DNA from: Nilaparvata lugens | Lineage: Eukaryota; Arthropoda; Insecta; Hemiptera; Delphacidae | Assembly: GCF_014356525.2 (NCBI RefSeq) | Contig: NC_052508.1 | Location: 64,351,417 to 64,415,416 of the forward strand | DNA: 64,000 nucleotides | Reading direction: 5' to 3' | Shown: piece by piece, positions 21,901 to 35,200 of the stretch | Layout: the number at the start of each line of letters is the position of its first letter | Numbering within the stretch: position 1 is the stretch's first letter | Translations under genes and position numbers: made by a program | The notes under the pieces: model-generated | What the model saw: the letters and a program-made list of their open reading frames with translations, nothing else | Databases searched by the model: none | What the model was told of the DNA's origin: nothing

Positions 21901-24900
21901 TCCTACTTACTATTAGCTCCTCACTACTATGTATCCCAATACTGAATAACCAATGTCTAATTTTTCTTTTGAAGCTATTGAAATTTTCCTCTCCTTTGAT
22001 TTCTAATGGTATTCTATTAGATATTGTAGGCCCTAAATATCCTAGTGATCTTTGCCCAAATGCTGTATTCATTCTTGGTACTTCTTGATTGTAACGTTCT
22101 CTTATTCTAGTATTATGGCTATGATTTATGATATGGTTCCTATTTTGATGCTTTTTCATATACCCTAATAACAACAATATATACAATTGCCTAACGCTGA
22201 GTACTCTATATTCTATAAATAATTCTACAGTTGGAAACCGGATTTCCCTGTTTCCCATTATTTTCAAAATGCGTTTTTGAGTTTTAAATAATGGATCTAT
22301 AAAACTGAAGTTGGCTGCACCCCAAACTAACAGACCATACCTTAAAAGAGATTCAACTAATGTTAAGTATACAGTTTTTAACATTTCTTTGTCTATGATA
22401 CGCATTAATTGATAGAATTTGTATATAAGCTTCCTTATTTTGGCAGTTGTATATGTTATGTGCTTGTTCCATTTCAATGAATCATCTACTATTATTCCTA
22501 AATACTTTATATTGTCAGAGCGTTCTATTAGTGGGCAATTACAATTATTGTTACTATTTCTAGTTGTTACTATTACTAATTGAAAAATAAGTATTGGGAA
22601 AACATTTTTTGCATTCATTTGTCCTCGACCAAAGTGTAAACACTGAACAATCCTAAAAATAGGACTTGAATATTCATTTGCTTGCCTATCTTCTATATGA
22701 AACATTTTGGTGAGGGACAGTGTTGGGCTGTAGGGCTGAGCCTTCGACCCTTTTCCAATCATTCATAATGTATATGAATGCTTTGTTCTGTACCTCAGTG
22801 CTAGAGGAGCGTAAGTCCATTTTTTGACAAAATGAAGTTTTTAGTGGATGTTGTTCAGTTTTTCGAACTCTATATAGATTCAAGATAACGTGAGTCCTCT
22901 GCAGTTGATAGTTTTGAAGATAGCCAGAGCTGAGAGAGCGTAAGTCCATTAAGCATTAAAACTGAAACAACGTGAGTCCAATAACTCACAAGTAATTGTA
23001 ATGCTGATTTGACTTACGCTCTTTCAGCCCCGGCTGGGAGTGTAATACTTTTTGGGCTCTCCTGTAAATCAGCTGTTTGAGACTTACGCCCTTCTAACTC
23101 TGATGTACAGCATTCACCAATCAACCAATCATAAGATTAGTGTATTATGCAATATCAAATATCAATTCCAGTGCTCACTATCTGTTTTAAACTAGCAGAT
23201 TTCTCCTCTAATACATCTTAGCAGAATAAATGAATACATTTCAAACTACTAGATCAAAAACAGAGTTTCACTGTTTCAAAACAGTTACAGAGTTTCACTA
23301 TTTAAGATGCGCTCACTTCCACAATATTTCTTCTTTCAATTTTGTAATATTAACTTTTTCAGAAAAATCTTGCATTTCCTCATATTGCTATTGGAGAGAA
23401 AGGCGTGAATCCTTTGATTATAGTCTATGAATGGCCTTCGTTTCAAGTGATAAGTGTCCTGAAAGAAGGAACTACCAAAGAGTACACTCATCTCAATTTC
23501 AGGTAACCTTATATTTGCTTGGTTATTGATAGTTAAATACAGATGTAATGAATAACTTGAACAAAAAATATCCAATTATTAGAACAACAGTTAGCCGTTT
23601 TGGGTGTATCCCGTGGCTTACTTCTGTATATACATTGTATTGTAAATATGTTTGGTGAATAAATAAATATAAACACCGAATATCGGTTCGATATCAACTA
23701 TTGTTTCTTGTTAATAATGATCAATCATAATATCTCAAACAACTAACTTTTTGAACCTACTTCTATAAATATTTGGAAGAGGAACAGCATTGGGCTATAA
23801 GTTTTTGATCATAATATAATTTATTTATAAATAAATTATTTCATAATTGAAATTAAATACTCTGGTAGATCGTTTTATCTTTCAATAGCCTACGCGACTT
23901 TAGCTTATTAACCTTCCGGTAGTCGCGCCCTACTCAATCACACGATCAGTCGTGTGGTGTAATTTTTACAACATCCAATTTTTCAAGTGTTATGTACTCT
24001 GTTTACTGTCAAAACATATTAATTAATTATATAATTACTTTTTCCATCTTCTTGGATTATTTTACGCCTATGAACATTTGGATGATTACCCTTTCATAGC
24101 TCAATAAGTTACATCAAGCAAAACCATCAATTATGTATTATTGGTTCGTTTACAGTCCCCGTATACAGTCTCTCCCTATCTTATGCACAGTGCGACTTAT
24201 GCACTGTCGCGACTAAATGGCACCTAAAGACTGAACCATTGCTCGGTTGATACTGCAACTCAGTGGAGTGATGGGGGGAAAGTTCTGGAATGCATAGGTG
24301 ACTCATTCACTGACACCTCTCAATTCAATAGTTTTGTGCAGCAAAAAACTTACACTGTTGTACTTTTTAAAACAGCGTGACTGCCGGAAGGTTAATAGTG
24401 CGAAATTTAAAAAGGTAAAGCTTTTTATGCTTTGTCCAAAAACAGACAAGGATAGCAAATCAGTTGTTGAGTTTATAACATGAATCTCAATGAAGTCTTT
24501 GAAAACTTGGATGATAGCTTACCTCCTCAATGGAGAAGGCATATGGAGAATTAGGTCTAAACTTGCATTACATACACAGTGTACATAATTCATACTTTAT
24601 TCTTACACTCAGCTTAAAAAATGAAAATTTCTCAACTGATTCCATTCATCAACGTTTTGGAAAGATAATTTTCTAATGAGGGGAAAACTTTGTTGTTTTG
24701 CAGCTCAGATGGAAAGCATCTAGTCTCACAAGGAGGGGAACCCGACTTCCTGATCACCGTATGGAACTGGAAACGAGGTGAAATCATGCTACAAGTCAAA
24801 TCACACACTCAGGACGTTTTCAATGTTGAATTCTCGCGATACTTCCCTGGAAACCTCACGTCCAGTGGTGAGTGCTTATTTCCTATTCTTCTCAACTTTG

Positions 24901-26657
24901 AATTTCGTTCATTTAAAAAATAATTCATCCTCCTGTTCGAGTATAAAATTAAATTATATCTTCTATTGGGTGAAGTCAGGACATGAAAGTCCTAGGGCCA
25001 AGCCACATGAGGCATAAATGTACATAAAAGGACAGAAAGCTCTCCGATTGGATAGACCAGGAAGCTAACTCGATACACCAACCTAATCAGCCAATTGGAG
25101 AGCTTCCTCACCTGTCATGCCGACTGATAAAAGACCTTGTGCGGCATAACCCATATAGTGAAACTCACTTGAGTCTGCTTTCTATTCTTAGTTTTGAATT
25201 TTCACTCCTTCAAAAAACATCTCGAGTATGATATTCAGAACTATTCTCTATAAGGTTCAGCTGGGACACGAAAGTCCTATAGTGAGATTTACTTCAGACT
25301 GTCATCATTGGGAATGGGAAGCATTGAAATTATTCATGTATATATCGGGTGCGGCAGGAACGATTTAGCGGTTTGTTTCCATTGTCACATTAGCTGTGAT
25401 AGAGTTTGTCCATTGTCACATTGTTTTTTCCATTGTCACATTTGCACATGGTTTGTTTTTGTTTATTAGTTTTCCATTTCAGTAGCCAATATGGTTTGTA
25501 CCGGTACTCAATGCGGGCTCACCGTTCGCGCTCATTATGAGAGCAATTTATCTGCGATTGCTACACAACATGCTCTTTTCTTTGACGACTGATTCCATAC
25601 AACAATGCCGTTCCCAAACACAATTGGGTTCTGGATTCGGCAGTTGGAGAAAACTGGTAGTACACTGAAAACAAATACAAATCCATTAGAACTCCAGAAA
25701 ATGTGCTGATAGACGACATTCTTTCAGACCGCAGTTTGAGAAGGGTTTTACATTCCGGTTCAAAGTTTCAACCTTTAAAAATAGTGATTGCCCAGCAGAC
25801 TACGACAACCGATAAAATTTGTGTAAGCAAATGCTTACTTATATCCCTCCAAATGCAGCTTTCTTTAGTAGTGACGAGGCACATTTTCATCTTGGTCGGT
25901 ACGTGAATAAGCAAAACTTTTGCTGATAGGCTGAAGAAATCCCTCGAATTTATCATGAAAGACATCAACATTCTCCTAAAGTGATAGTATGGTGTGCCAT
26001 ATCACAATAATTTGGCTTGGTTGGCCCTTCCTTTTTTGAGGAGGAAGAAGTAACCGTGATAGTGAATTCCCAACATTATGTTCCAATGCTGAAAATTTTT
26101 CTGCAACACAAATCAGACGAGATAAAAGAGAGGAAAATTCTCAATGCTCGAACTGGAGAAAGTGAAAGGCAAAATAAACGCTTTGGAAGAAACAATAATA
26201 AAAGATGGTTTGCATGGAAAGCTTTTCGACAGTAATGATATTGTTAAAGAGCATGGGCTGGCGGATTTGTGATTCCAACAAGATGGAGCCACTGCTCACA
26301 CAGCACGAATTTCTCTAGACGTTTTAAGAGAAATGTTTCCGGTATGCCTAGTCTCTTTGAGGGTGGCCTGCATGGTCGCCAGATCTCAGCATCTGCGATT
26401 TCTTTCTTTGGGGATATCTGAAGGGAAAGGTTCTCAAAGTCCGCCCTCAAACTTTGGCAATGTTGAAACAGCGGGTTATTGTAAAAGTAAACGCCGCCAT
26501 ACCCCGCGATATGTGTGCAAGAGTTGCTCAAAACTTCAGATTGCCTTGAACAATGAATTGATCCTAACGGCCGCCATCGTTAGGACATTATTTTTGAAAC
26601 CTGATTAATATAAAATGGTATATTCAACCGATTTGGAAAATAAAAGCATGTTCCCAT

Positions 26658-26691
<34 letters not shown>

Positions 26692-26706
26692 ATATATATA
26701 ATATAT

Positions 26707-26739
<33 letters not shown>

Positions 26740-29216
26740 TTTATCCTGAGCTATTTTATATTGCTCATTGAAACTGCTTAGGGCCTAATCTTTACTGCCG
26801 CAATCTGTATGAGGATAGCTGACAGTTTGGAGTGGATCTCACTTAAGCACTCGACTTTGTATAAGGTGTAGTACCGCCTTGTCTTCTGTCACATGTCTTC
26901 TGTCAATCTGGTTGCAAACCAATTCGAAATAGTTATTTGTGCAACTAGTGCGCAAAGTGTCAGTTTGCTGCACCGAAAGAAACGTTTACGCCCGAGCCGT
27001 AGGCGAGGGCGGAATGGTTTCTTGAGTGCAGCAGAGGAACTTTGCGCACGTATTTCACATTAAGTTTTTCCTACAGTTACCATTGAATATGAAAAGTTGG
27101 TAATTATGGGTAAAATTGCCTGAAATCCATCATGTTTTTCTGTGTAATTTTATTATTGATAAAAACCTTAATCCTAAAATCCTAAAGTCCTCGTTGTCCT
27201 TGGTTATAATATTTAATGAATAATAATTAGCGCGTTGTGCTTGGTTGCACCTCTGCTCACTATAGCAGCCACAGCAGTCACTGTTACCAACTTCATTTTG
27301 ATTTTGCTGCACTGTTGCTCCATATAACCTACTAAGTATTTTGCGTTGCCATGTTGCAAATCTGGAGTGCAGAAAAATTTTTCCCGCACTAGAGCGGAAA
27401 AGTGATTCTTTGCGTTCTGTAATCAGTGCAGCAATGGCCACTTTTCAACGTAACTGTAGGAAAAATAATTTTAAGCTATTTATCAATGTACCATACAAAC
27501 ATTGTATGTTACAACTGTAACATGTTACAATGTTACAACATTGTAAAGTTGTAATTTTACAATTTTAACATACAAATCGACAAATCCTTTTATTGAATGA
27601 TTATTTCAGGCCTTGGTCACATAAAATTTTGGAAAATGGCAAAAACTTTCACGGGGTTAAAGTTGCAGGGGGAAATTGGCAAATTTGGAAAAACTGAAAT
27701 TTGCGACATTATGGGTCTTTACGCCATGCCTGATGAGAAGGTCAGTATTATTCACTGACACAATATTTATTTAATCGCTCAAACAATTTCAATATTGGAA
27801 ACTAATACAGGCGCTAAACAAAAAACAGCATGCATTCCTGAACCTTAAGTCTCTGAATTTAGTTCATAAAATTTTTACAAAGTAATATTGTAAATTATAA
27901 GTGAATGATTTAATAATCCAATTTCGAATTTAAGCGGAACTACTGGTCTCTTGGAGTTCTAGTACAATAAGAGATACCCATCAATTTACTGTGATGCAAG
28001 TATTTGCATAATGTAATGATTGCTTCCATGAGGATGAAATGTGTCCTGAATTATTCTTATTCTTTTTTGAATCCATTTAAGCCAAATTGCCTACAATATA
28101 CTTTCTCAAAGTTCTATCTAATTAAAATATCTGATTCCATTCTCTGATATAATAAACGATTTCCTGTGAAAATAAGAACAACGTAATAATAATTGCTATT
28201 GTTAATAGCTGTTGAGATTTTGTATAGATAACAATTTTATAATGGATGTATGGAATTTTTTAAAATCTCCTTATCAACTGAAATTTTAAAGAACGAACAG
28301 ATAGTCTGAATGTGTAGTGACTGTTTATAATATTATGATTGCATAATGGTTTGTTAACTACATTCCATCGTGTTTATAATTATTCCATTTTTTTTCAATA
28401 AAGAAATTTAGGAGTAGACCCAATGATAAAACTGTAATAACTCAAATAAAAACAATTGGACTTTTTTTAATTTTGTAAAAAAACGTTTCAGGGTTCAGAT
28501 TAAGACAGCCCCTGTATCATATATGATTGAAATGATTATCCAGTGCTTCAAGTATTACCATAGATTAACTAGAGACTCTAAACTGTCTGTCCCGGCTGAA
28601 GTATGACAGTCGTAAGGCTCATTGATGGCTTAATGATATATTCAGGCAAGGTGGGACCAAGGGACTCCCCACCAGCAAAAACCATACGAATTTACTTTTT
28701 TACTCTAAAGATGCTCTATGTCCAGTTATGTCTAGGTAATCTTTGGTATTACTTTGTTTGGTCTAGTTACTTTCAATTGGTTACTGATTATGTTCATCTA
28801 CTGGGCAACTGTAAATTGATGACTTTCAGTTATAGTTTTCAAATAGTTGTAGTTAATCATTTAATATTTGAATGCCCAATTTTTAAATTTAATGTAAACC
28901 TTGACGAGGTGCATCAAGCAACACCAAATTTCATCCAATGACTTGACGCACTTAATTGAACTGTGTGACTTTTACTTTGTAAAGAAAATGAAGTGATGTG
29001 CTCTATCTCATACGATATATATATATATCTTGAATCGCATTTGATCGAATTTGTTCGTGTCGGATCCTTATATTGTAAGGACCTTACGTTCCAAATTTCA
29101 AGTCATTCCGTTAATTGGGAGATGAGATATCGTGTACACAGACGCACATACACTCATACACACACACACACACACACATATAAAATTATATATATATATA
29201 TATATATAATATATAT

Positions 29217-29248
<32 letters not shown>

Positions 29249-32200
29249 ATTATAGTCATAGTTTTTAGTTAAGGGCTCGGTTGCACAAAAGCCGGTAAAA
29301 TTTTAATCGTGATTAATTTCACGAGAACCAAACAGAGAAGGCTTTTTCGTAAAGGAGGCCCCTCTGATTGGTTCTCGTGAAATTGATCACGATTAAAATT
29401 TTACCGGCTTTTGTGCAACCCTCACTAATAGTTTTTGAACAATTTCATCTATTGACCAACTTTCTCAAACTAGTTTCTGATTTACTTTCAAGTACTATTT
29501 TCTGAGACATTTTAATGTAATTTTCAGGTATTGACAGGATGCGAATGGGGCAACATTCTGGTGTGGGACGAGGGCATGATTAAGATGCAGGTGGCGCGGA
29601 AATTGGAGGGCATGCCCTGCCACCAAGGGCCCATCACTCACTTCGCCTACAATCACGATGATGGCTATCTGCTTACTGCAGGTAATCCTATTAATTGTAG
29701 CTTTAAATGACCGAGCGAAGTGAGGTCTACGATTCAAGCCTACGGTTTTACATTTCTCTTTATGTATTTATGTTTATTTGTTCCGCATTTATGGCGAACG
29801 CGGCAATGCTGAAGGGGACAAAGATGACTGGACAGTCGAGAACAATGCAAGTTATATAAGAAAGGGTGAAACATAGGAAGCTGGTGTGAGTAATAAAATC
29901 AGAATAGCTGTTGGAAACGGGAAGGGTAGCAGTAAGAAATGAATTAGGAAAGGAGTTCGAAGAATAAGAATATTATATTAATTCATGAAATTTTACAGTT
30001 ATGTTCCTTTTCAAATTGTGCGTCGACGTAGATATAACGTTTTTTTGAAAATTTGCATTCTAAGGATAATATAAAAGAAAAAGGAGCCTCCTTCATACGC
30101 CAATATTACCGTAAAAATCGGACTAAAGAATTATTTATCACAAACCATCTGTCGAGTAGTGGTTAATTGATTGCATGCAATGACGCATGCAATTGATAAC
30201 TCAAACTAACATAGTATTTTCTACCGACCATAATCTGCTTTCAACTCGATTAGCTTTTGATGATAGTAGTTGTTTCAAAATCAAATCAATTTGTATAGTG
30301 TATTTGAAATCGAGGTCACCGTTCTGTGTTACAGGCTTGGACGGATTCATAAAGATCTGGTTCTATCGTTACATCAACGAGCAGAATCCGCCAGACACTG
30401 ATCCGTTTGTGCGCATTGAGCCGAGCTTCTCAATCGAGGTGAAGGATGAGATTGGACGGGCACAGCTGGTGTCGCTCAGCAAGGTTGACGAGAATCCTCT
30501 CAATCATCGCTATTTCGGACAAGTGAGTTCCGATCTCTGTTATAGTTTGTACAAGTGACTATGGGAAGGTAAACTTTCACATAATATATGTATATAATGA
30601 ATCAAGAACTCTATTGATAAATTCACATACCCCTTCTATGGGCGTTCAATGAATGATAGAAGAAATGCATTAAAAATAAAACAATCAGGTTTGTTTCTGA
30701 AATGCTAATATTTTCAAAAGTTTTGAACTCTCATAATTGATTGAATGAATAATTGTTAATTTTGTCAAACAGAGGAAACCGATGTGAATTTTTTGGATAA
30801 TGGATGAGTGTACCGTTTTTGTAATACCTACAATAGGTTTGGCAATGGTGCGGAGTTAGAAAAGGATAGCGCTATCTGCTTTGTCGAATGAAAAATAAGG
30901 ATAGCAAACTAATGTTAATCAGGTAATTAATTTACAACGTTAATCTAAATACCGGAAGAAATCATCCATTTCCCATGTATCAGCAGTTTTACGGTTTTTG
31001 TAGCTTACCGGTAGTGAAAATCGCAACGTATCACGTTAATATATAAATAAAATATAAATATCAGTACCCTTTTTAATTATTTTTTCACAACATGTTTCGG
31101 ACAACAATACCATTTTCAAGTGAAAATTTAGAAACTGAGATTTATATTTTTATTTATATTAAAAGTAGCCCTAAAGAAAAAATACACGTTAATATGATAC
31201 ATTAAATCACAGCTCAACACAGTATAAATTGGCTAAATAGACTGTTCACTCTACAACTAGTCATAAATTCAACAAAATCAATCTCAAATAACAATAATAC
31301 AACGCAACTCAACACCTCAGTTAAGCAAAATGCAACACGCATGAGCACTGCGCAACACATTTAAATCCAATACACTATCAAATTAAAAGCAATAATTATA
31401 CTTACACAAAATTTCAACTCTCAATAGAAAAAATAATTGGATTTTTGACGCAACAAAACATAATGCAACACATTGCGTACCAATATAAAATGTAGGCTTC
31501 AATTTGTAACAATCTGCTTTAGTTTCAGTGGTTCTACGGTTACATCAACGAGCAGGATCTGCCAGACACTGATCCGTTTGTGCGCATTGAGCCGAGCTTC
31601 TCGATCGAGTTTGTGTTTGTTGCATCTAGTTTTGTTTCATCATTCAGAATATTGTTGTTTGTTGAATTGTGTTGTGTTATTGCTATTTCCATTATGTTCC
31701 GTCAGATTGAAATCATTAGATAACCAGATTTGTGTTGTGTTGAAATGGGTCTTGTCGAGTCGTGAGTGCTTCAATTCACTGTGTTATATTATTACATGTA
31801 GTCTTATTGGCTCGGGTTCCCTGTCATAGAACATCAAATCGAACATTTTATCTCATTTAACGGAACTCATCATATTATTATATAACATGGCCATCCCATC
31901 TCAAGTATATCAATAAATCACTAATTTCTTCTATCTATCCAGGATTACAGCGGCTTGTGGTCAATAGATGCCGAGATGAAGTCTGACCTTCCCAAGCCGG
32001 TGAGACTCTACTGCTGCCACAAAGGTCCCATTTTCGACATGGCCATTTCTCCGATAAGTCATCACCTAGTCACCATTGCTCAGAATGCGAGGCTACATGT
32101 CTACGATATCGAGAAACGAAAACTGCTACTTGTCAAGCAGTTTAAAACTGATATCAAAGTGTTGCTCTGGCTTCCTGTGAATGTGAGTATTGATATGAAT

Positions 32201-35200
32201 TGATCTGATAGAGTTTTCGATAATTCAATTATTGATTTCAAAACTAATAATTCAATGGTTACATCAAATTCAACAACAGTATATTGGCGACAAGATAAAA
32301 TTGGTATAGTTCGAGTTCAAATGTAATACCAAAGTCTTGTATTGGTTACATGTAAATGTAATTATTTAACTGATTCAATAATTATAGATGTATCATTGAT
32401 GTTCAGATATTGACGGTGATCAAAAGTTGATGCTGTTCAATTTTGATGATGTTCAGATATTGACGGTGATCAAAAGTTGATGCTGTTTAATTTTAATGAT
32501 GTTCAGATGTTGACGGTGATCAAAAGTTGATGCTGTTCAATTTTGATGGTGTTCAGTCAGATGTTAACGGTGATCAAAGGTTGATGGTGTTCAAAATTTG
32601 ACAGTGTTGAAAGGAACAGGTTCAGATGCTTTCTACTGTGTTTACCGACCACAGTTGAAGTTCACAAATTGTGTTCTGTCATGACTGGAAGACTTGAACC
32701 AGCCATTTACGTTACATTTCACCGGAAAAATTCTACGGCACATTCAAAAACTGAAACTTTAGAGTCAGCCGCTTCTAATTTAGGTGTGCTCTTGCAGGTC
32801 GGCTATTACAGACCAATGTTTGCCTTTCAGTCGAAAATTTAAACGTAAATTGAAACGTATCTGATTTGAATATTGAAATTCAAATTCAAATTCTTTATTT
32901 TCCGCATAAATACAATAACAAGAAATGTCTGTATATCGCAGTCGTCATGAGTACAAATATATACACATAGGTAACATGTTTTTTTTATTTATTTAACATA
33001 ATAAAAGGTTAGAAAAAGTCAGCCAGACAAAAACTCATTCAACGAGTAAAACTCTCCTTCTACAACAAACTTTTTAAGGTTTTTTTTGAACAAAGCATCA
33101 TTATCAATTGACTTCAAGCTATCTGGTAATTTATTATACATTTTAATACCAGTGACATTTATATCCCCTTCAGACAAGGCAAGACGATGTTGGGGAAGTA
33201 GCAAATTGGTACCATGTCTTGTAGAATAATTATGGCTAGCTCCTACAGTTGTAAAACGATCACCATTCCTTCTTATATATATATATAACAGACCGATAAA
33301 CGAGAAGACAATAAAATGTCATAATTACAAGTCTGCTAAAAGTCCCTCTACATGTATGATATACTGGAAGGCCTTCTATAATTCGGATATTACGCTTTTG
33401 TATCTTGAACACCTCATTGGAATGGGATGAGAACCCCCAAGCTTCCATTGCATAAGTCATCACAGATGCAAAACAGTCATGATAAACAGTAAGTAAATAT
33501 TCTTTATTTAACAGTGACTTTAATATTCTCAGTGAGAAGCACATTCTACTAAGTCTACTGCACACTTCAGTGATGTGAGGAATCCAAGAGAAATGCTTAT
33601 CAATAGTAACTCCCAGAAATTTGGACGTAGCGGATTCACTAATGTGCCTACCATTTACAGATATGGATATTGGAAAGGGTGACTTATTTTTTGTCAGAAG
33701 CTGGAGAAATTTAGTTTTGAACACATTTAATGATAGACTATTTCCAGATAGCCAATCATTCATAGATAATACTGCTCTATTCACCCTCAACTGAATACTC
33801 TCTCCCTGACGACCAAAAAGCAGAGTAGTGTCGTCTGCATAGAACAGAGCCTTGCAAAGCGGTAATTCAAATTCCAGGTCATTGATATGAATGAGAAAAA
33901 GTAGAGGGCCCAATATTGACCCTTGGGGCACCCCTGAGCTAACCTTGGAGGTTTTTGATTTGATTCCCTGCACCTCAACAAACTGAGACCGGTCCTCAAG
34001 ATATGATTTGAACCATGAAAGTGATAAAACATGTACCCCACACATTTCAAGCTTGAGTAAGAGTGTTTTATGATTAACTCTATCAAAGGCTTTTGATACA
34101 TAACAAAATAAGCATATGGCTGGTTCTCAACGTTCAAGTTGATCAATGATAGAGCTTAAAAAAGATAGAATGGCATCTGTGAAGCTTCGTTTTGGCCTAA
34201 ATCCAAATTGCTGACTTGACAAAAAGTTGTGACAATTCAGATGAAATAGCAACCTAGAATGAACAATCCTCTCAAGAATATTTGATAGGGTAGGTATGAG
34301 TGCTACAGGACAATAATTTTCTTCACTACATCTGTCACCTCCTTTGAAAACCGTAATAATCCTTGAATGTTTGAAAACTGCAGGGAAATGACCTTGACTG
34401 AAAGACTCATTAATTAAATAGGTTAATGGTCCAATAATATTTGAATAGGATCGATGTAGCAGCCAGGCTGATATTCCATCAATTCCATATGACTTTTTCG
34501 GTTTAAGTGATAGAATAGCCTTGCCAATATCGTCATAATTTACAAAAGGAAGGTAAAACTGTGATTGAATTCGGGGGCCCTTGGGTAATATTGCATTCTA
34601 GATTTGAATATTGCATTCGAAATTGCTAATTTTCATCTTTATTTTAACTTTTTCAGGTATCCAAGTCTGGTACAGTTTTCATTGGAGGATTCGTTGATGG
34701 AACTATCAAGATATTTGTGATTGACATGGACAAGATTTCCATTGATGATGAAAATCTTCTGGGCGACTACGTTCATATTACCTTTGTGAGTGAAGATTCA
34801 TTGCTTTTATTCAGTAATAAACTGACAATATAGCTAACTATTTGATGAATAATATAAAGTATGTGAACTGAAGAATGAATGTTAAACACAGAAAATATTA
34901 ATTTTATACATTATATTTCATACTAGTGTATGATTGTGTGTATGAGTGAATAGGGCTCAATCGTATTAACAAGTACTGAATTTAAGTGAATCGCTTTCGT
35001 TCTTAGTATTCAATTACTGTTCAAAACGTCTTATATATAATAATTGATTTTTTTTGTAGTTTGTTACTTTCAATGAATATTCCAATTCTGTACCTTCATA
35101 CTTTGTGACAAGATTTATAATGTCTCAATTAATATTTGATTTTGGTTCTAGTCAGAGAAGTTCCATGTCGGTATCATTTCAAAATTGGCACTAGACAAAG

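Larger units (their letters stand above)
18459..23362 (+). other. CFAP44: CFAP44 intron 2
   Basis: 4.9 kb, nearly all repeat: a TIR element (18522-21358) with smaller elements inside it, then a LINE 3' end (21575-22700). The stretch 22780-23110 repeats the word GCGTAAGTCCA or its complement several times in a degenerate way. Confidence 0.7.
24868..27609 (+). other. CFAP44: CFAP44 intron 4
   Basis: Carries an intron duplication with a MITE in one copy (24880-25345), a Tc1/mariner pseudogene (25605-26606), an AT microsatellite (26658-26740) and a 545-bp MITE (26925-27470). Between 27486 and 27590 short dyads of TGTAACA/TGTTACA crowd together. Confidence 0.7.
27741..29527 (+). other. CFAP44: CFAP44 intron 5
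   Basis: 27741-29140 is AT-rich with no feature recognised. It is followed by microsatellites (29141-29250) and a short MITE (29273-29424). Confidence 0.6.
30523..31942 (+). other. CFAP44: CFAP44 intron 7
   Basis: Contains a family C repeat at 31035-31175 and the exon 7 relic at 31529-31609. The rest is unremarkable. Confidence 0.6.
32183..34656 (+). other. CFAP44: CFAP44 intron 8
   Basis: Contains a 50-bp minisatellite (32398-32600) and a 1.7-kb minus-strand LINE (32880-34593). Confidence 0.7.
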
